64,000 bases of DNA from Arthrobacter sp. KBS0703 (lineage in GTDB: Bacteria; Actinomycetota; Actinomycetes; Actinomycetales; Micrococcaceae), in NCBI RefSeq assembly GCF_002008315.2, contig NZ_MVDG02000001.1, positions 620,001 through 684,000 on the forward strand, read 5' to 3'. The translations under genes were made by a program, and so were the position numbers. The notes beneath the pieces are model-generated. The model was not told the origin of the DNA and did no database searches. It saw only the letters and a program-made list of their open reading frames with translations. This document shows positions 18,164 to 26,349 of the stretch, piece by piece (positions within the stretch are counted from its first letter, which is position 1; each line of letters opens with the position of its first letter).

Positions 18164-19133
18164 GTTAAGAGATCGCGCCAGTAGGCGGGGTCGGACCCGA
18201 ATTAACGAGGCAGGCACAAGCCCTGTTAGACACGGATTGTCTAGATTCGCGTTTTGCCCGGAGTACTTGTGCCTGCCGTCCCATCATCCGTCATGAAACC
18301 CCTGTGGACCCAATTCGAGGCCTTGATCCCGCCCGTCATCGATAGCCACCCGCTGGGCTGCCACCGGCCTCGGGTGCCGAACCGGACCGTGTTCGAGAAA
18401 CTGCTCCAGGTCCTCGTCCTCGGGGCTGCGTACGAAAAGATCGCCGATTCCACCTGCTCGGCCACCACGCTGCGCAGGCGCCGGGACGAGTGGATCACCG
18501 CCGGAATCTTCGAGCGGCTCGAGCAGCTGTGCCTGGAGGCCTACGACCGCATCGTCGGCATCGACTTCGCGGACCTGGCCGTGGACGGGTGCATCGTCAA
18601 GGCCCCCTGCGGCGGCGAAGCCGCGGGCCGGTCCACGGTGATGGCCGGCGGCAAGTTCGGCACCAAGCGCTCGGTGCTGGTCGACGGCAAAGGCATTCCG
18701 CTCGGCACGGTGGTCGCGCCGGCGAACCGCCACGACTCGCCGCTGCTGCGGCCCACCCTGGAGCGGCTGGGCCGGTTCGGGTTCCACCTGCCGCCGGCCA
18801 TCACCGTGCATCTGGACGCCGGCTACGACTCGGCCAGGACGCGCGGCCTGCTCGACGAACTCGGCTGCGCCGGCGAGGTCGCCGCCAAGGGAAAGCCCGC
18901 CCCGATCCAGGTCGGCAAGCGCTGGGTCGTCGAACGCACGAACTCCTGGCACAACCGCGGCTTCAAGAAACTCGCCATCTGCATCGAACGGCGCATCCGC
19001 GTCATCGACGCGTTCATCGCCCTGGCCAACGCGATCATCACGCTCCGTCGGCTTATCCGCGAGGCCTGGACCACCCACCGGTGGGACACCCGCCCCGCAC
19101 CCCGTCCCTGACCAATTGGCGCGATCTCTAAAC
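18164..19133 (+). mobile_element. Complete IS5-family insertion sequence
   Basis: Terminal inverted repeats GTTAAGAGATCGCGCCA (18164-18180) and its near-complement at 19117-19133 (16 of 17 match). One transposase gene fills the element, about 970 bp in all. No clear target duplication is seen. It faces the same way as the truncated copy at 16950. Confidence 0.85.
18269..19111 (+). CDS. IS5-family DDE transposase
   Basis: About 280 residues. GTG 18269 follows CCGGAG by 5 bp; TTG 18254 is an upstream alternative. An N-terminal IS5-type DNA-binding region (TVFEKLLQVLVLGAAYEKIA, TLRRRRDEW) precedes the catalytic core: first Asp in LAVDGCIVKAP, second in VHLDAGYDSA, and the Glu in RWVVERTNSWHNR. 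All three acidic residues are present and the frame is intact, so the element may be active. Confidence 0.9.
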   Translation: MPAVPSSVMKPLWTQFEALIPPVIDSHPLGCHRPRVPNRTVFEKLLQVLVLGAAYEKIADSTCSATTLRRRRDEWITAGIFERLEQLCLEAYDRIVGIDFADLAVDGCIVKAPCGGEAAGRSTVMAGGKFGTKRSVLVDGKGIPLGTVVAPANRHDSPLLRPTLERLGRFGFHLPPAITVHLDAGYDSARTRGLLDELGCAGEVAAKGKPAPIQVGKRWVVERTNSWHNRGFKKLAICIERRIRVIDAFIALANAIITLRRLIREAWTTHRWDTRPAPRP

Positions 19134-19230
19134 CACGTGCGCAGCACAGATCTGGCCTGTACAGTCCGAGGCGGCACTCAGGAAAGCTGCACGATCCCGA
19201 GGTGCCGGCCGCATTACCGCGAAGTCCAGC

Positions 19231-19512
19231 TCAGCGCCCCGCGTCCCTAGGAGCGTCCACTGGGTATTCACGCAGTATTCCGGCCAGAAGACGGACAGTT
19301 GCCGGGTCCTGGCCCCACGGCACCCCCGAACGGGTGGAGGCGTGGAAGTTCATCACCTTGGAGCTCTTCGCGGCTTCCGTCAGCTCGGCCCAGGCATCCT
19401 CCAGGTCCTTGGTTTGGGCCAGCGGAGCATTCGCCTCGCGTGCAGCGGAAAATTCGGTGGCGGGGCTACCCGAGCTTCTGGTCCTACGGTGGAAAAGTTG
19501 TTTGAAACGCAC
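19231..19512 (-). CDS. Small hypothetical protein
   Basis: 93 residues from GTG 19512, chosen because AAGGGAG lies 8 bp upstream. Soluble and charged: LEDAWAELTEAAKSSKVMNF, then a C-terminal DPATVRLLAGILREYP. No family recognised. It follows the lipoprotein gene at 20096-19554 by 41 bp on the same strand and may share its transcript. Confidence 0.55.
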   Translation of the reverse strand: MRFKQLFHRRTRSSGSPATEFSAAREANAPLAQTKDLEDAWAELTEAAKSSKVMNFHASTRSGVPWGQDPATVRLLAGILREYPVDAPRDAGR

Positions 19513-19553
19513 GCGCGTCTCCCTTCTGACAGTGCTTAGCGATGTGACTCCGT

Positions 19554-20096
19554 CTAGGGCGCCGGGACCATCCAGAAGCCGGCGACGGCTGCGCTGTCCG
19601 GCTCGGTGGTCATGGGCACGAGATGCGTCAGGACCTGACCTGCCGCGAGGTTCACGATCATGGTGCTGGCTGTTCCACACTTGAGCGCGAGTTCGTGGGT
19701 TGATCCTCCTCTGCGGTCCGGCTGCGCAATGAGGAGGGCAGCATCCGTGATACCGACACACGCAGAGGTCACCTTGTAGCGTCCGTGAGGTATGCCCGGC
19801 AGCGAGGTGCGGTGCCCGTCGCTTCCAAGTCCGCCGGATCCGCCCAAGACGAGGTCAGGGGGTCTGGGGCCGAGGATCCGGTCCAGTTGTACCCGGTTGC
19901 TTGCCTGTTCCCTGGCAATGGCGGGATCGGCCGTCGGCGGGGGAGGCGGGGCCGGCCGGGAAGTTGATGCCGGCGGGACAGTCGCAGCGCCCGCCTCGTC
20001 GTCCGTGTACGCACAGGCACTCAAGACACCTGTCGAGCTGGCAAATACCAGCAGCAATGCCATGCCGCAGACTCGTTTCCCCCCAAGGAACCCCAT
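19554..20096 (-). CDS. Lipoprotein, unknown
   Basis: 180 residues. Signal peptide and lipobox LSAC (about 25-28), then a Thr/Pro-rich linker (about 40-60) and a C-terminal domain with two cysteines (TSACVGIT and LALKCGTA), probably disulfide-linked outside the membrane. Family not recognised. Confidence 0.65.
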   Translation of the reverse strand: MGFLGGKRVCGMALLLVFASSTGVLSACAYTDDEAGAATVPPASTSRPAPPPPPTADPAIAREQASNRVQLDRILGPRPPDLVLGGSGGLGSDGHRTSLPGIPHGRYKVTSACVGITDAALLIAQPDRRGGSTHELALKCGTASTMIVNLAAGQVLTHLVPMTTEPDSAAVAGFWMVPAP

Positions 20097-20215
20097 GCCC
20101 GAAGCCTACCGGCATGCGCACAGGTGGGCTACCGCCGGCCCGGCGCCTGAGGGTAGCGCCTGTCCGCTGTGTCCCTCCGTGTTCGGACTGTTGAGCGGAC
20201 CGGACCCGGACGGCA

Positions 20216-20959
20216 TCAGTCGATTCCGGGAGCTTCGGCCGGCACCAGTCCCCGCCGTTTCATCTCCGCGGAAATGAACATACCCCGCAGGCCGGTCACG
20301 GCACCGCCACCGATCCTGTTGAGCAAGTAGTCGGGCGGGACGCTGCGGACGAGCCGTGCCTCCATGGCGTCGTAGTTGATGGTGCGGGCGGCGAAGATCC
20401 GGGTGGTGTCCAGCGCGCGGAACGAATCGATCGACATCACTGACTCCTCAACCCCGCCCCACAGCAGCCGGTCGAACTGTTTGGTGCCGGTCCAGTGTGC
20501 CTTGATGCGTTTGCGCATGTCCCACGACGACTGCCCGATGTAGGCCTGGCGGTACTCGTCGAGTACCAACACGTAGACGCCCCATTCTCCATCCAGGGTC
20601 TTCAGATCGGTCACCGGCCGGAGGCGCTTGTTCTTACGGAGCATCTCGCCCAGGGCCTCGTCAAAGGACTCTTGGGGGATCTGCGCGAAGAAGGCCATGT
20701 TCAGGTCGAAGTTTTCCAGGGCCATTTCCCGGTGGCGACGGCAGAACTCGTCGGTACGGATCGTCAGCTCAGCGTCCTCATAATGCGGGGCAAGGTAAGC
20801 CCTCAGCTCGTCGGTCATGATGTGCTCGGGGATCCGGGTCGATGACTTCTTGTTCACCAGCGCGTACATCTCGCGCGTTAGGCAGTGCCCGTACTTCCCC
20901 GGCCGGATCAGCTCCCCGAAATGCTCGACAGGGGGCGTGCCTGGAAGCCTGGCTGCCAT
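20216..20959 (-). CDS. GIY-YIG-domain protein
   Basis: 247 residues. The centre has the GIY-YIG nuclease pattern: GVYVLVLDEYRQAYIGQS, then MRKRIKAHW and a later YDAMEARLVRS that supplies the conserved Glu. The N- and C-terminal regions are specific. GIY-YIG enzymes cut DNA in repair, restriction and homing. It lies 13 bp after the small gene at 21272-20973, so the two form an operon. A decayed copy of its C-terminus lies at 22446-22640. Confidence 0.75.
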   Translation of the reverse strand: MAARLPGTPPVEHFGELIRPGKYGHCLTREMYALVNKKSSTRIPEHIMTDELRAYLAPHYEDAELTIRTDEFCRRHREMALENFDLNMAFFAQIPQESFDEALGEMLRKNKRLRPVTDLKTLDGEWGVYVLVLDEYRQAYIGQSSWDMRKRIKAHWTGTKQFDRLLWGGVEESVMSIDSFRALDTTRIFAARTINYDAMEARLVRSVPPDYLLNRIGGGAVTGLRGMFISAEMKRRGLVPAEAPGID

Positions 20960-20972
20960 GGCTGTTCGCCGT

Positions 20973-21272
20973 CTAAAATTCGGCGAAGGGCGACAGGGCC
21001 TGGAGGTCGAAGGCCAGCGCCTCCATCTTGGGCGTTACAGGTCCGGGTTGTTCGGACGGGTCACCGAACCACTTGTGCCACACGCAAGCCACGACTTCCG
21101 GGGTGATCGGTTCGCCGGCGGCCAGCAGCTGCGCGAAGTCCTCCATTTCCGGGTCATACTCGTCAGCGGGGGCACCCAGGTCTAGGACCCCGAGCAGGTC
21201 ATGGGAGTTGAGGATTCCGGTGACGGACTCGCGGAGTTGGGCTGCACTGCTGTTGAGGCTCATTGGCGCCAT
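20973..21272 (-). CDS. Hypothetical protein upstream of the GIY-YIG gene
   Basis: 99 residues, acidic, soluble, no family recognised. ATG 21272 and ATG 21263 are both possible starts. Close spacing to the GIY-YIG gene suggests the two are expressed together. Confidence 0.55.
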   Translation of the reverse strand: MAPMSLNSSAAQLRESVTGILNSHDLLGVLDLGAPADEYDPEMEDFAQLLAAGEPITPEVVACVWHKWFGDPSEQPGPVTPKMEALAFDLQALSPFAEF

Positions 21273-21320
21273 TCTAGGAGTTTTCGGGCCGCATGGCAGT
21301 GAGAGACGGCGGGACCTCAG

Positions 21321-22442
21321 CTATGCCGGCCGAATGTCTTGCCAGGGTTGATTATCGAGGGCATTCAGAACCTTGTCGGCGTGGGTGAGGAGGGCGGCCA
21401 GATTGGCGACCTTTGTGAGCCATGCCAGATCCGCCTCGTCGTTGTTCTCGGCGTTGGGCCCTCCGATGGCGTGCAGGAAGTCGTGCCTGACCACAGGCGA
21501 CACTCCTGCCAGATACTGGTCCGCCACGTAGTGCCCCATTTTCGACAAGACGCCGTGGACCTCGATGGGTTCGGGAGTCCGCAGCTCTCCCTGCCGCGCG
21601 GCTGCCCGCTGCCGCAGCTTCTCCAATGGGCTTAGGGCCCTTCCGGCAGCTGCTTCCCTGATTTCGCCCACGCCCTTCCGGTAGGAGCGCATCCGCGCGA
21701 GGGTGGCTTCACTGTGCGGATCCACGAGCCTTGGAACGGGCAGCCGGATTTGCTGGGTAGACGCTGTGGCATCCCGTACTAGGGCTAGCGAGATGCTACC
21801 CATCGCCTCGTGAGCATTCAGGTAGCGGATAACGTCCCAGTTCTGGGCAGCGAGGTCCATCCAAGTGATTTTCGCCGCTTGTTCGTGGTTCTCGTCCCGC
21901 CAGTCGGGGGCGACGCGGATGTCCTGTCGAAGCCGGACGCGGTGCAAGTAAAAGACTGATTCACGATCGTCCTGCTCTTCCATCCGGCGCAGCATTGACT
22001 CGATAGCTGCCTCGTAAGTGCCAACATGAAGTGCCTGGTTTTCGTAAAACCGGCGGTGCCTTTCGATTTGCTCCTCTGGCCAGCATGCCGTTTCGCGAAG
22101 ATGTCGGAGTTCCTTGTCTGGCAATGTCCAGGAAGCCCTCGGCCATTCGGGATCTGTTGTCGTGTGGTACCAAGCCAGCTCCGGAACTTTCGTTGCATCA
22201 AGGGCCTCGTCCTCCAGGTCCCTGAGATCGATAACCTTCGGTCCAAAGTTGAAGTCCTCGCGGCAGCCGGAGCAGGCTGTCATCCCAGACCCAGAGAGCG
22301 AATGGTAGTTCTCGGCGGTCATTAAGTTGCTGACCATGCAGTGCTCACACCGCATCCGGTAGTCGTAGGTGAAATTGATTTCTCGTTCGCGCAGCACCTG
22401 CCAATTATCACTGCCGGAAGTCCTTTCCCCGGCGGCAGACAC
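21321..22442 (-). CDS. Zinc-ribbon-containing hypothetical protein
   Basis: 373 residues from GTG 22442, with GGAG 9-12 bp upstream. The N-terminus has two CxxC pairs (MRCEHCMVS and MTACSGCRED), a likely zinc ribbon. The rest is helical with long charged stretches (LRHLRETACWPEEQIERHRR, SPLEKLRQRAAARQGE) and a C-terminal helical bundle. I do not know the family. The zinc ribbon suggests nucleic-acid or protein binding. Confidence 0.65.
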   Translation of the reverse strand: MSAAGERTSGSDNWQVLREREINFTYDYRMRCEHCMVSNLMTAENYHSLSGSGMTACSGCREDFNFGPKVIDLRDLEDEALDATKVPELAWYHTTTDPEWPRASWTLPDKELRHLRETACWPEEQIERHRRFYENQALHVGTYEAAIESMLRRMEEQDDRESVFYLHRVRLRQDIRVAPDWRDENHEQAAKITWMDLAAQNWDVIRYLNAHEAMGSISLALVRDATASTQQIRLPVPRLVDPHSEATLARMRSYRKGVGEIREAAAGRALSPLEKLRQRAAARQGELRTPEPIEVHGVLSKMGHYVADQYLAGVSPVVRHDFLHAIGGPNAENNDEADLAWLTKVANLAALLTHADKVLNALDNQPWQDIRPA

Positions 22443-22445
22443 TTC

Positions 22446-22640
22446 CTATGTCTCCGGGCTGCCCGGCCCGGGGACAAGTCGCCGCTGCTTGATTTCCCAC
22501 GGGAGGAAGCTGTCGTCCATGATCCTTTACCCGCCGGGTACCCGGTTCAGCACGAAGGCCGGCGGGAAGCCCAGGATGAGGCGCTCCTCCAGTTCGAGCC
22601 CTCGGATTGTTTGGCAGCGAAGATACGGGCGGTGTCCAGC
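22446..22640 (-). pseudogene. Decayed C-terminal copy of the GIY-YIG gene
   Basis: Read on the minus strand, LDTARIFAAK, then after a frame change ELEERLILGFPPAFVLNR, then after another MDDSFLPWEIKQRRLVPG. These align in order with LDTTRIFAAR, AMEARLVRSVPPDYLLNR and RGMFISAEMKRRGLVPAEAP of the intact protein at 20216-20959. Stops and frame changes show it is dead. It ends just ahead of the zinc-ribbon gene, so an older operon order may have been GIY-YIG gene then zinc-ribbon gene. Confidence 0.65.
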
Positions 22641-22811
22641 TGATAACCGACCTTCTAGCCGTCTCAGGAACTATAGCTTGATGAGGAACACCGCCGCAGA
22701 CCGATTTGACGCCGAAAAACGGCCAGAATTGTCTTACCGAGTCTGTCTCACTGGGGGAGTCTCACAAGCTCTCAAGGCTAAATGACACACCCCCGATCTA
22801 GCATGTGCGTC

Positions 22812-23480
22812 ATGGGACTTCTACTGGGGTACGTCAGGGTTTCAACGACCGATCAGCGCGGCCAGATGCAGTTCGACGCACTCATCGAAGCCGGCGTTCC
22901 GGAAGAGCAGATCTACTTTGACCAGCTCTCCGGCGCGAAGGCTGCAAAGGAGCGGCCGGGGCTCAGCGCCCTCCTGTCCTACGCGCGACGGGACGACACC
23001 GTGCTGGTCTATCGGATCGATCGCCTCGGAAGATCGCTGATCGACGTACTCAACACTGTGGCTGAAATGCAGGAACGTGGCATCGGGCTTCGGTCCCTCG
23101 TGGACGGGATCGACCCGAGCACAGCCTCCGGCCGGCTCCAGCTGGGACTGTTCGCCACCCTGGCCGAATACGAGCGGGAACTCATCAATGAGAGAGTCCG
23201 CGCCGGCGTCATGGCGGCCAAAGCCAGGGGTGTGAAGTTCGGGCAGAAACCGGTGAAGCAGGAAACGGTGGAAGCCAAACTCGAGGTTGCGCGTCGGCTC
23301 CTATCCGAAGGCAAGACGGCCACGCGCGTCGCGGAGACCGTCGGCTGGTCCAGGGCCACTCTGTACCGCTATCTCAAACAGCGCGGCGCCGAACAACCGG
23401 AGGAACCCGAGCGCCCGGTGGCTCTTGGCCGCGGCCGGTCCCAGTATGCGCACAGCAAGCCGCTGCCGGTCCGCGACTGA
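22812..23480 (+). CDS. Serine recombinase (resolvase/invertase family)
   Basis: About 222 residues. Catalytic Ser in GYVRVSTTDQ near residue 10, the arginine-bearing VYRIDRLGRSL, the E-helix segment LFATLAEYERELINERVRAG and a C-terminal HTH (KTATRVAETVGWSRATLYRY). All hallmarks of small Tn3-type resolvases or Pin-type invertases are present. ATG 22812 (MGLLLG) is preferred over ATG 22803. It may resolve or invert DNA in this island; no inverted crossover sites were identified by eye. Confidence 0.9.
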   Translation: MGLLLGYVRVSTTDQRGQMQFDALIEAGVPEEQIYFDQLSGAKAAKERPGLSALLSYARRDDTVLVYRIDRLGRSLIDVLNTVAEMQERGIGLRSLVDGIDPSTASGRLQLGLFATLAEYERELINERVRAGVMAAKARGVKFGQKPVKQETVEAKLEVARRLLSEGKTATRVAETVGWSRATLYRYLKQRGAEQPEEPERPVALGRGRSQYAHSKPLPVRD

Positions 23481-23587
23481 ACCTTGCGCGTGCGGGCCCA
23501 GGCCCATATCTGCGGCCAGAGTCGGTCGCTGTGGCTGAAGCGCGATCACCGGAATTCGACTAAAGAGGCTGTCCGGCCAAATGCGTT

Positions 23588-24547
23588 CTAATGCTGCTGG
23601 AGGGGTTTGTCGTGATGGTGCTGCCGGTGCCAGGCAAAATATCGCCCTGACCGGTCATCATGAGCCAGGCATCTCCGGCCGACGAGGTCCTCTATCCGGT
23701 CACCGATCTGCCCAGGGCCGGGCTTGCCGGGTTCTATGACGCCCGCTTCACCGACGACGACATAGCCAAACTCAAACAGCGCATCGCAGCCGAACAGGCA
23801 GGCAAGCATGGACACGTTCCGGATGTCCATGCGTTCGTCTTCGGAACACTCCGACCGAGGCTTGATATGGGCGGCAATCAGCAGTTGTTCCGGAAGATTC
23901 CGCCCGCACAGAGAACAATAATTGCCCCGGAACTGCAGCTGTTGCTGGCGCAGGAAACGCTGCTCTATCCGGACAGCCCCCATCGTCCACCGGTCGGTCG
24001 CGCCGCCGATGTAAAAATCGAGCGGGCTGGCTTCGTCGCGACCATCATCAGAATCGGCGGTAGTGACTTCCAGTCCTGATTGCTCCAACAGCCTTCGGGC
24101 TCCGGCGCGGTCCACCTCAAAGAAGTAGCCCCTCCTCAGGCCTCCCGCCGAGGTTAAGGGACCCCGGTCCGGCGGCAGGGTGCCAGAGACGAGCTCCCAC
24201 GGGATCCGTACCTCACAGAGCGGTTCCGTGAGGACCAGCGTTCCTTCCGTCTCGGCAGGCTCCTTGTATCCCCGTGGCGGATAGGAGGCCTCGGGCAGCG
24301 TAGCCACTCGGCTGATGCCACGGATCTCGGGGCGCGCATAGTGCAGGACGAGGTCACCTGGCCGGACGTCGTTCAATGTGCCCCAATGGACGACCCGTTG
24401 TCCTGCGTTGCCTTTCAGTGGCGCCCACAACGTCCCGTCCGGATAGACGGTCTTGAAGTTATCCGACTGGATGGCCAACCAAAAATTGGTGGACGGACGG
24501 ATGCGTGGCCCAAGGGATGCGGGGCCGGACTTTAGGGGCAGGGTCAT
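23588..24547 (-). CDS. EVE/PUA-like plus HNH endonuclease, candidate type IV restriction enzyme
   Basis: 319 residues. The N-terminal domain (about 18-130; NFWLAIQSDNF, GTLWAPLKG, VVHWGTL, VRPGDLVLHYA) looks like an EVE/PUA-type reader of modified bases. The C-terminal domain (about 200-290) is HNH: CSLCGRNLP, then LLIAAHIKPRSECSEDER, N at VSML and CDALFEFGY. Fusions of a modified-base reader with HNH act as modification-dependent restriction enzymes. Which modification is recognised cannot be told. It sits next to the serine recombinase and shares the island with BREX. Confidence 0.7.
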   Translation of the reverse strand: MTLPLKSGPASLGPRIRPSTNFWLAIQSDNFKTVYPDGTLWAPLKGNAGQRVVHWGTLNDVRPGDLVLHYARPEIRGISRVATLPEASYPPRGYKEPAETEGTLVLTEPLCEVRIPWELVSGTLPPDRGPLTSAGGLRRGYFFEVDRAGARRLLEQSGLEVTTADSDDGRDEASPLDFYIGGATDRWTMGAVRIEQRFLRQQQLQFRGNYCSLCGRNLPEQLLIAAHIKPRSECSEDERMDIRNVSMLACLFGCDALFEFGYVVVGEAGVIEPGKPGPGQIGDRIEDLVGRRCLAHDDRSGRYFAWHRQHHHDKPLQQH

Positions 24548-24656
24548 GCCCTCATTTCTACAGGACGTGATGGCCGGATCCAGGGCTTTCCCTAGGACTA
24601 CCTACTGCCCGCCGGTAGAGTCAGAACACAAAGCTGGTTCCGGAACTGGGGGAGAC

Positions 24657-24809
24657 ATGAGGCTGGAAGGCTTTAACATCCTGGTGTTGCTGATGATGCT
24701 GGTCGTCGCCGTCGTTGTAATCGTCGCGGTGACGCTGATCGTCCGGTGGACGCTGCGTCTGGCGAACAGGCGACGCAATGATCCCGGTCGGGGAACTTCG
24801 CGGTCGTAA
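24657..24809 (+). CDS. Small membrane protein (50 aa)
   Basis: GGGGGAG lies just ahead of ATG 24657. One long hydrophobic helix (FNILVLLMMLVVAVVVIVAV) followed by an Arg-rich tail. A single-pass membrane peptide of unknown role; its end nearly touches the broken lipoprotein gene. Confidence 0.6.
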   Translation: MRLEGFNILVLLMMLVVAVVVIVAVTLIVRWTLRLANRRRNDPGRGTSRS

Positions 24810-24813
24810 CCGC

Positions 24814-25358
24814 ATGCCTTCAATGCAGTCACGCGCTTCGAGGCTGGCTGTAGCCGTTGCACTGGCGCTGACCCTGGCCTCATGCGCCGGACCGTCCATC
24901 GAGGAGATGGGCCGGACCGCCATCCGGGAAAAGGCCGCCGAAGGCAAGGACTGGTTCACCAGGTTCACGGCCGCCACGGACACGGCCAACCGGGAGCTGG
25001 TCGCCTCGAAGCTGGAGGGCCTCGGTGATCCCCCTACGCTTACGGCTGGGACCCCGACGGGGACTTCTACACCGACCACTACTACCGCGAGCACCTGACC
25101 ACCAGCGGTTGGTGGGGCGGCGAACAGCGCACGTCAGTGCCTGCGTCCCGTTCGAGATGGAACTTGAGTCGGCGATCGCGACATCTGTTGACTGCCCTGA
25201 TGAACCTCCCTTCTCGGACTACACGGATGAGTGGGTGGTGGTGGCGTGAACCCGGGCCAGCGTAAGGGTCGCCACACCGACCTGGAGTACCGACCGGCTC
25301 CAAGACTGGGTGGCACGCTATCTTCAGGACAACGTCCGCGACCTGCGGTCGGCCTAGA
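24814..25358 (+). pseudogene. Lipoprotein gene broken by two frame changes and an in-frame stop
   Basis: The first part has a signal peptide and lipobox (LTLASCAG). At about 25,030 the coding frame moves (YAYGWDPDGDFYTDHYYREH follows LVASKLEGLGDP), and at about 25,137 it moves again (CVPFEMELESAIATSVDC...FSDYTDEWVVVA). A TGA at 25,247 is followed in the same frame by DRLQDWVARYLQDNVRDLR and a TAG at 25,356. Read together they make one coherent secreted protein of about 180 residues. It is either a pseudogene or carries base-calling errors. Confidence 0.6.
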
Positions 25359-25385
25359 ACAGCCGGAAGAACAGAAGGAGCAGCT

Positions 25386-25784
25386 ATGGGTGCATGGGGA
25401 TTTCAGGCCTTCGAGAACGACGATGCCCTGGACTGGCTGGAAGAACTCGAAGCCGGCGGGGCCGAGGTGGTCCGCCAGGGCCTGACCGCTGTGGCGGACG
25501 GCTACATCGAAGCGCCCGACGGGAGCGTCGCCGTTGCGGCCGCCGAGATCACCGCTGCCGCGCAGGGGAACCCGCACGGCGACCTGCCCGAGGAGGTAGC
25601 CACGTGGGTGACCGCGCACGGATCAGCGCTCACGGCTGAAGACGCACAACTTGCCCTTGAGGCGGTTGAACGGGTTGCCGGCGACAAGTCCGAGCTTGCC
25701 GAACTGTGGGACGAGGCGGACGAGCCGGAGTGGAAAGAATCCCTCGACAACCTCTCCGAGCGGCTGCGGGAGGCACTGACGTGA
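25386..25784 (+). CDS. DUF4259 protein
   Basis: 132 residues starting MGAWGFQAFENDDALDWLEE, the signature opening of DUF4259 (PF14078). Acidic and soluble, start after AGGAGCAGCT. DUF4259 proteins have no established activity. Its stop overlaps the start of the MbcA/ParS-like gene by four bases, so both are made together. Confidence 0.85.
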   Translation: MGAWGFQAFENDDALDWLEELEAGGAEVVRQGLTAVADGYIEAPDGSVAVAAAEITAAAQGNPHGDLPEEVATWVTAHGSALTAEDAQLALEAVERVAGDKSELAELWDEADEPEWKESLDNLSERLREALT

Positions 25785-26110
25785 GCGACGGCCCAGAAGT
25801 CATAGCGCAACGGCTCCTCACTCTTCTGGGCGACGACGTTGTCGCCGCGCTACTCGATGTGAGCACTGGCGAACCCGGCCGCTGGGCGATAGGTCAGGAA
25901 GTACCTAACGAGGAGTACCTGGTGAAGCTTGCTGACCTGGACACCTTGGCCGGGCACCTGCGTACAGCGTTCACCCCTGCTCAGGCGAGACTTTGGCTGG
26001 AGGGCCACGATGCCCACCTGAACGACCGGCCCATCGATGTCTACCGGCGTGAGGGATCGGCCGCAGTGATTGAGGCGATTCGGGCCCACGAGCAGGGTGC
26101 TTTCGCCTAG
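25781..26110 (+). CDS. MbcA/ParS/Xre-like antitoxin-type protein
   Basis: 109 residues from GTG 25781 (GTGA overlap). It follows the MbcA/ParS/Xre pattern closely: an N-terminal HTH-like part (LLGDDVVAALLDVSTGEPGRW, GQEVPNEEYLVKL), then ARLWLEGHDAHLNDRPIDVYRREG, then VIEAI. Members usually pair with a RES toxin. Here the partner in the operon is DUF4259 instead, and no RES domain is nearby. Confidence 0.7.
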   Translation: MSDGPEVIAQRLLTLLGDDVVAALLDVSTGEPGRWAIGQEVPNEEYLVKLADLDTLAGHLRTAFTPAQARLWLEGHDAHLNDRPIDVYRREGSAAVIEAIRAHEQGAFA

Positions 26111-26220
26111 TGGAGTTCTGGGCGTGCCCAAGCCTCTGCGCATGTTCCCTGATGAGACCACTTTGAAGACGAGATCCGCGGTTGGGGCTACGGAAAATAG
26201 CAAGGATGAAAAGGAACACC

Positions 26221-26349
26221 ATGGCGGGCAACAAAACCCGGAACGAGATCCGGTACTACTCCGCCTTCGGCTCCAGCGCAGTTCTCCTGGTCCCCGCCTC
26301 CGTCGTGACAATCATGAGACTGATCCGGCACCGCGTGCGTATTTGCTAA
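26221..26349 (+). CDS. Small membrane peptide (42 aa)
   Basis: AAAAGGA sits 5 bp before ATG 26221. The peptide has a charged start (MAGNKTRNEIRYY), a hydrophobic stretch (AVLLVPASVVTIM) and a basic end. The clear ribosome site and membrane profile support a real small gene. Function unknown. The following 26350-26638 shows nothing convincing. Confidence 0.5.
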   Translation: MAGNKTRNEIRYYSAFGSSAVLLVPASVVTIMRLIRHRVRIC

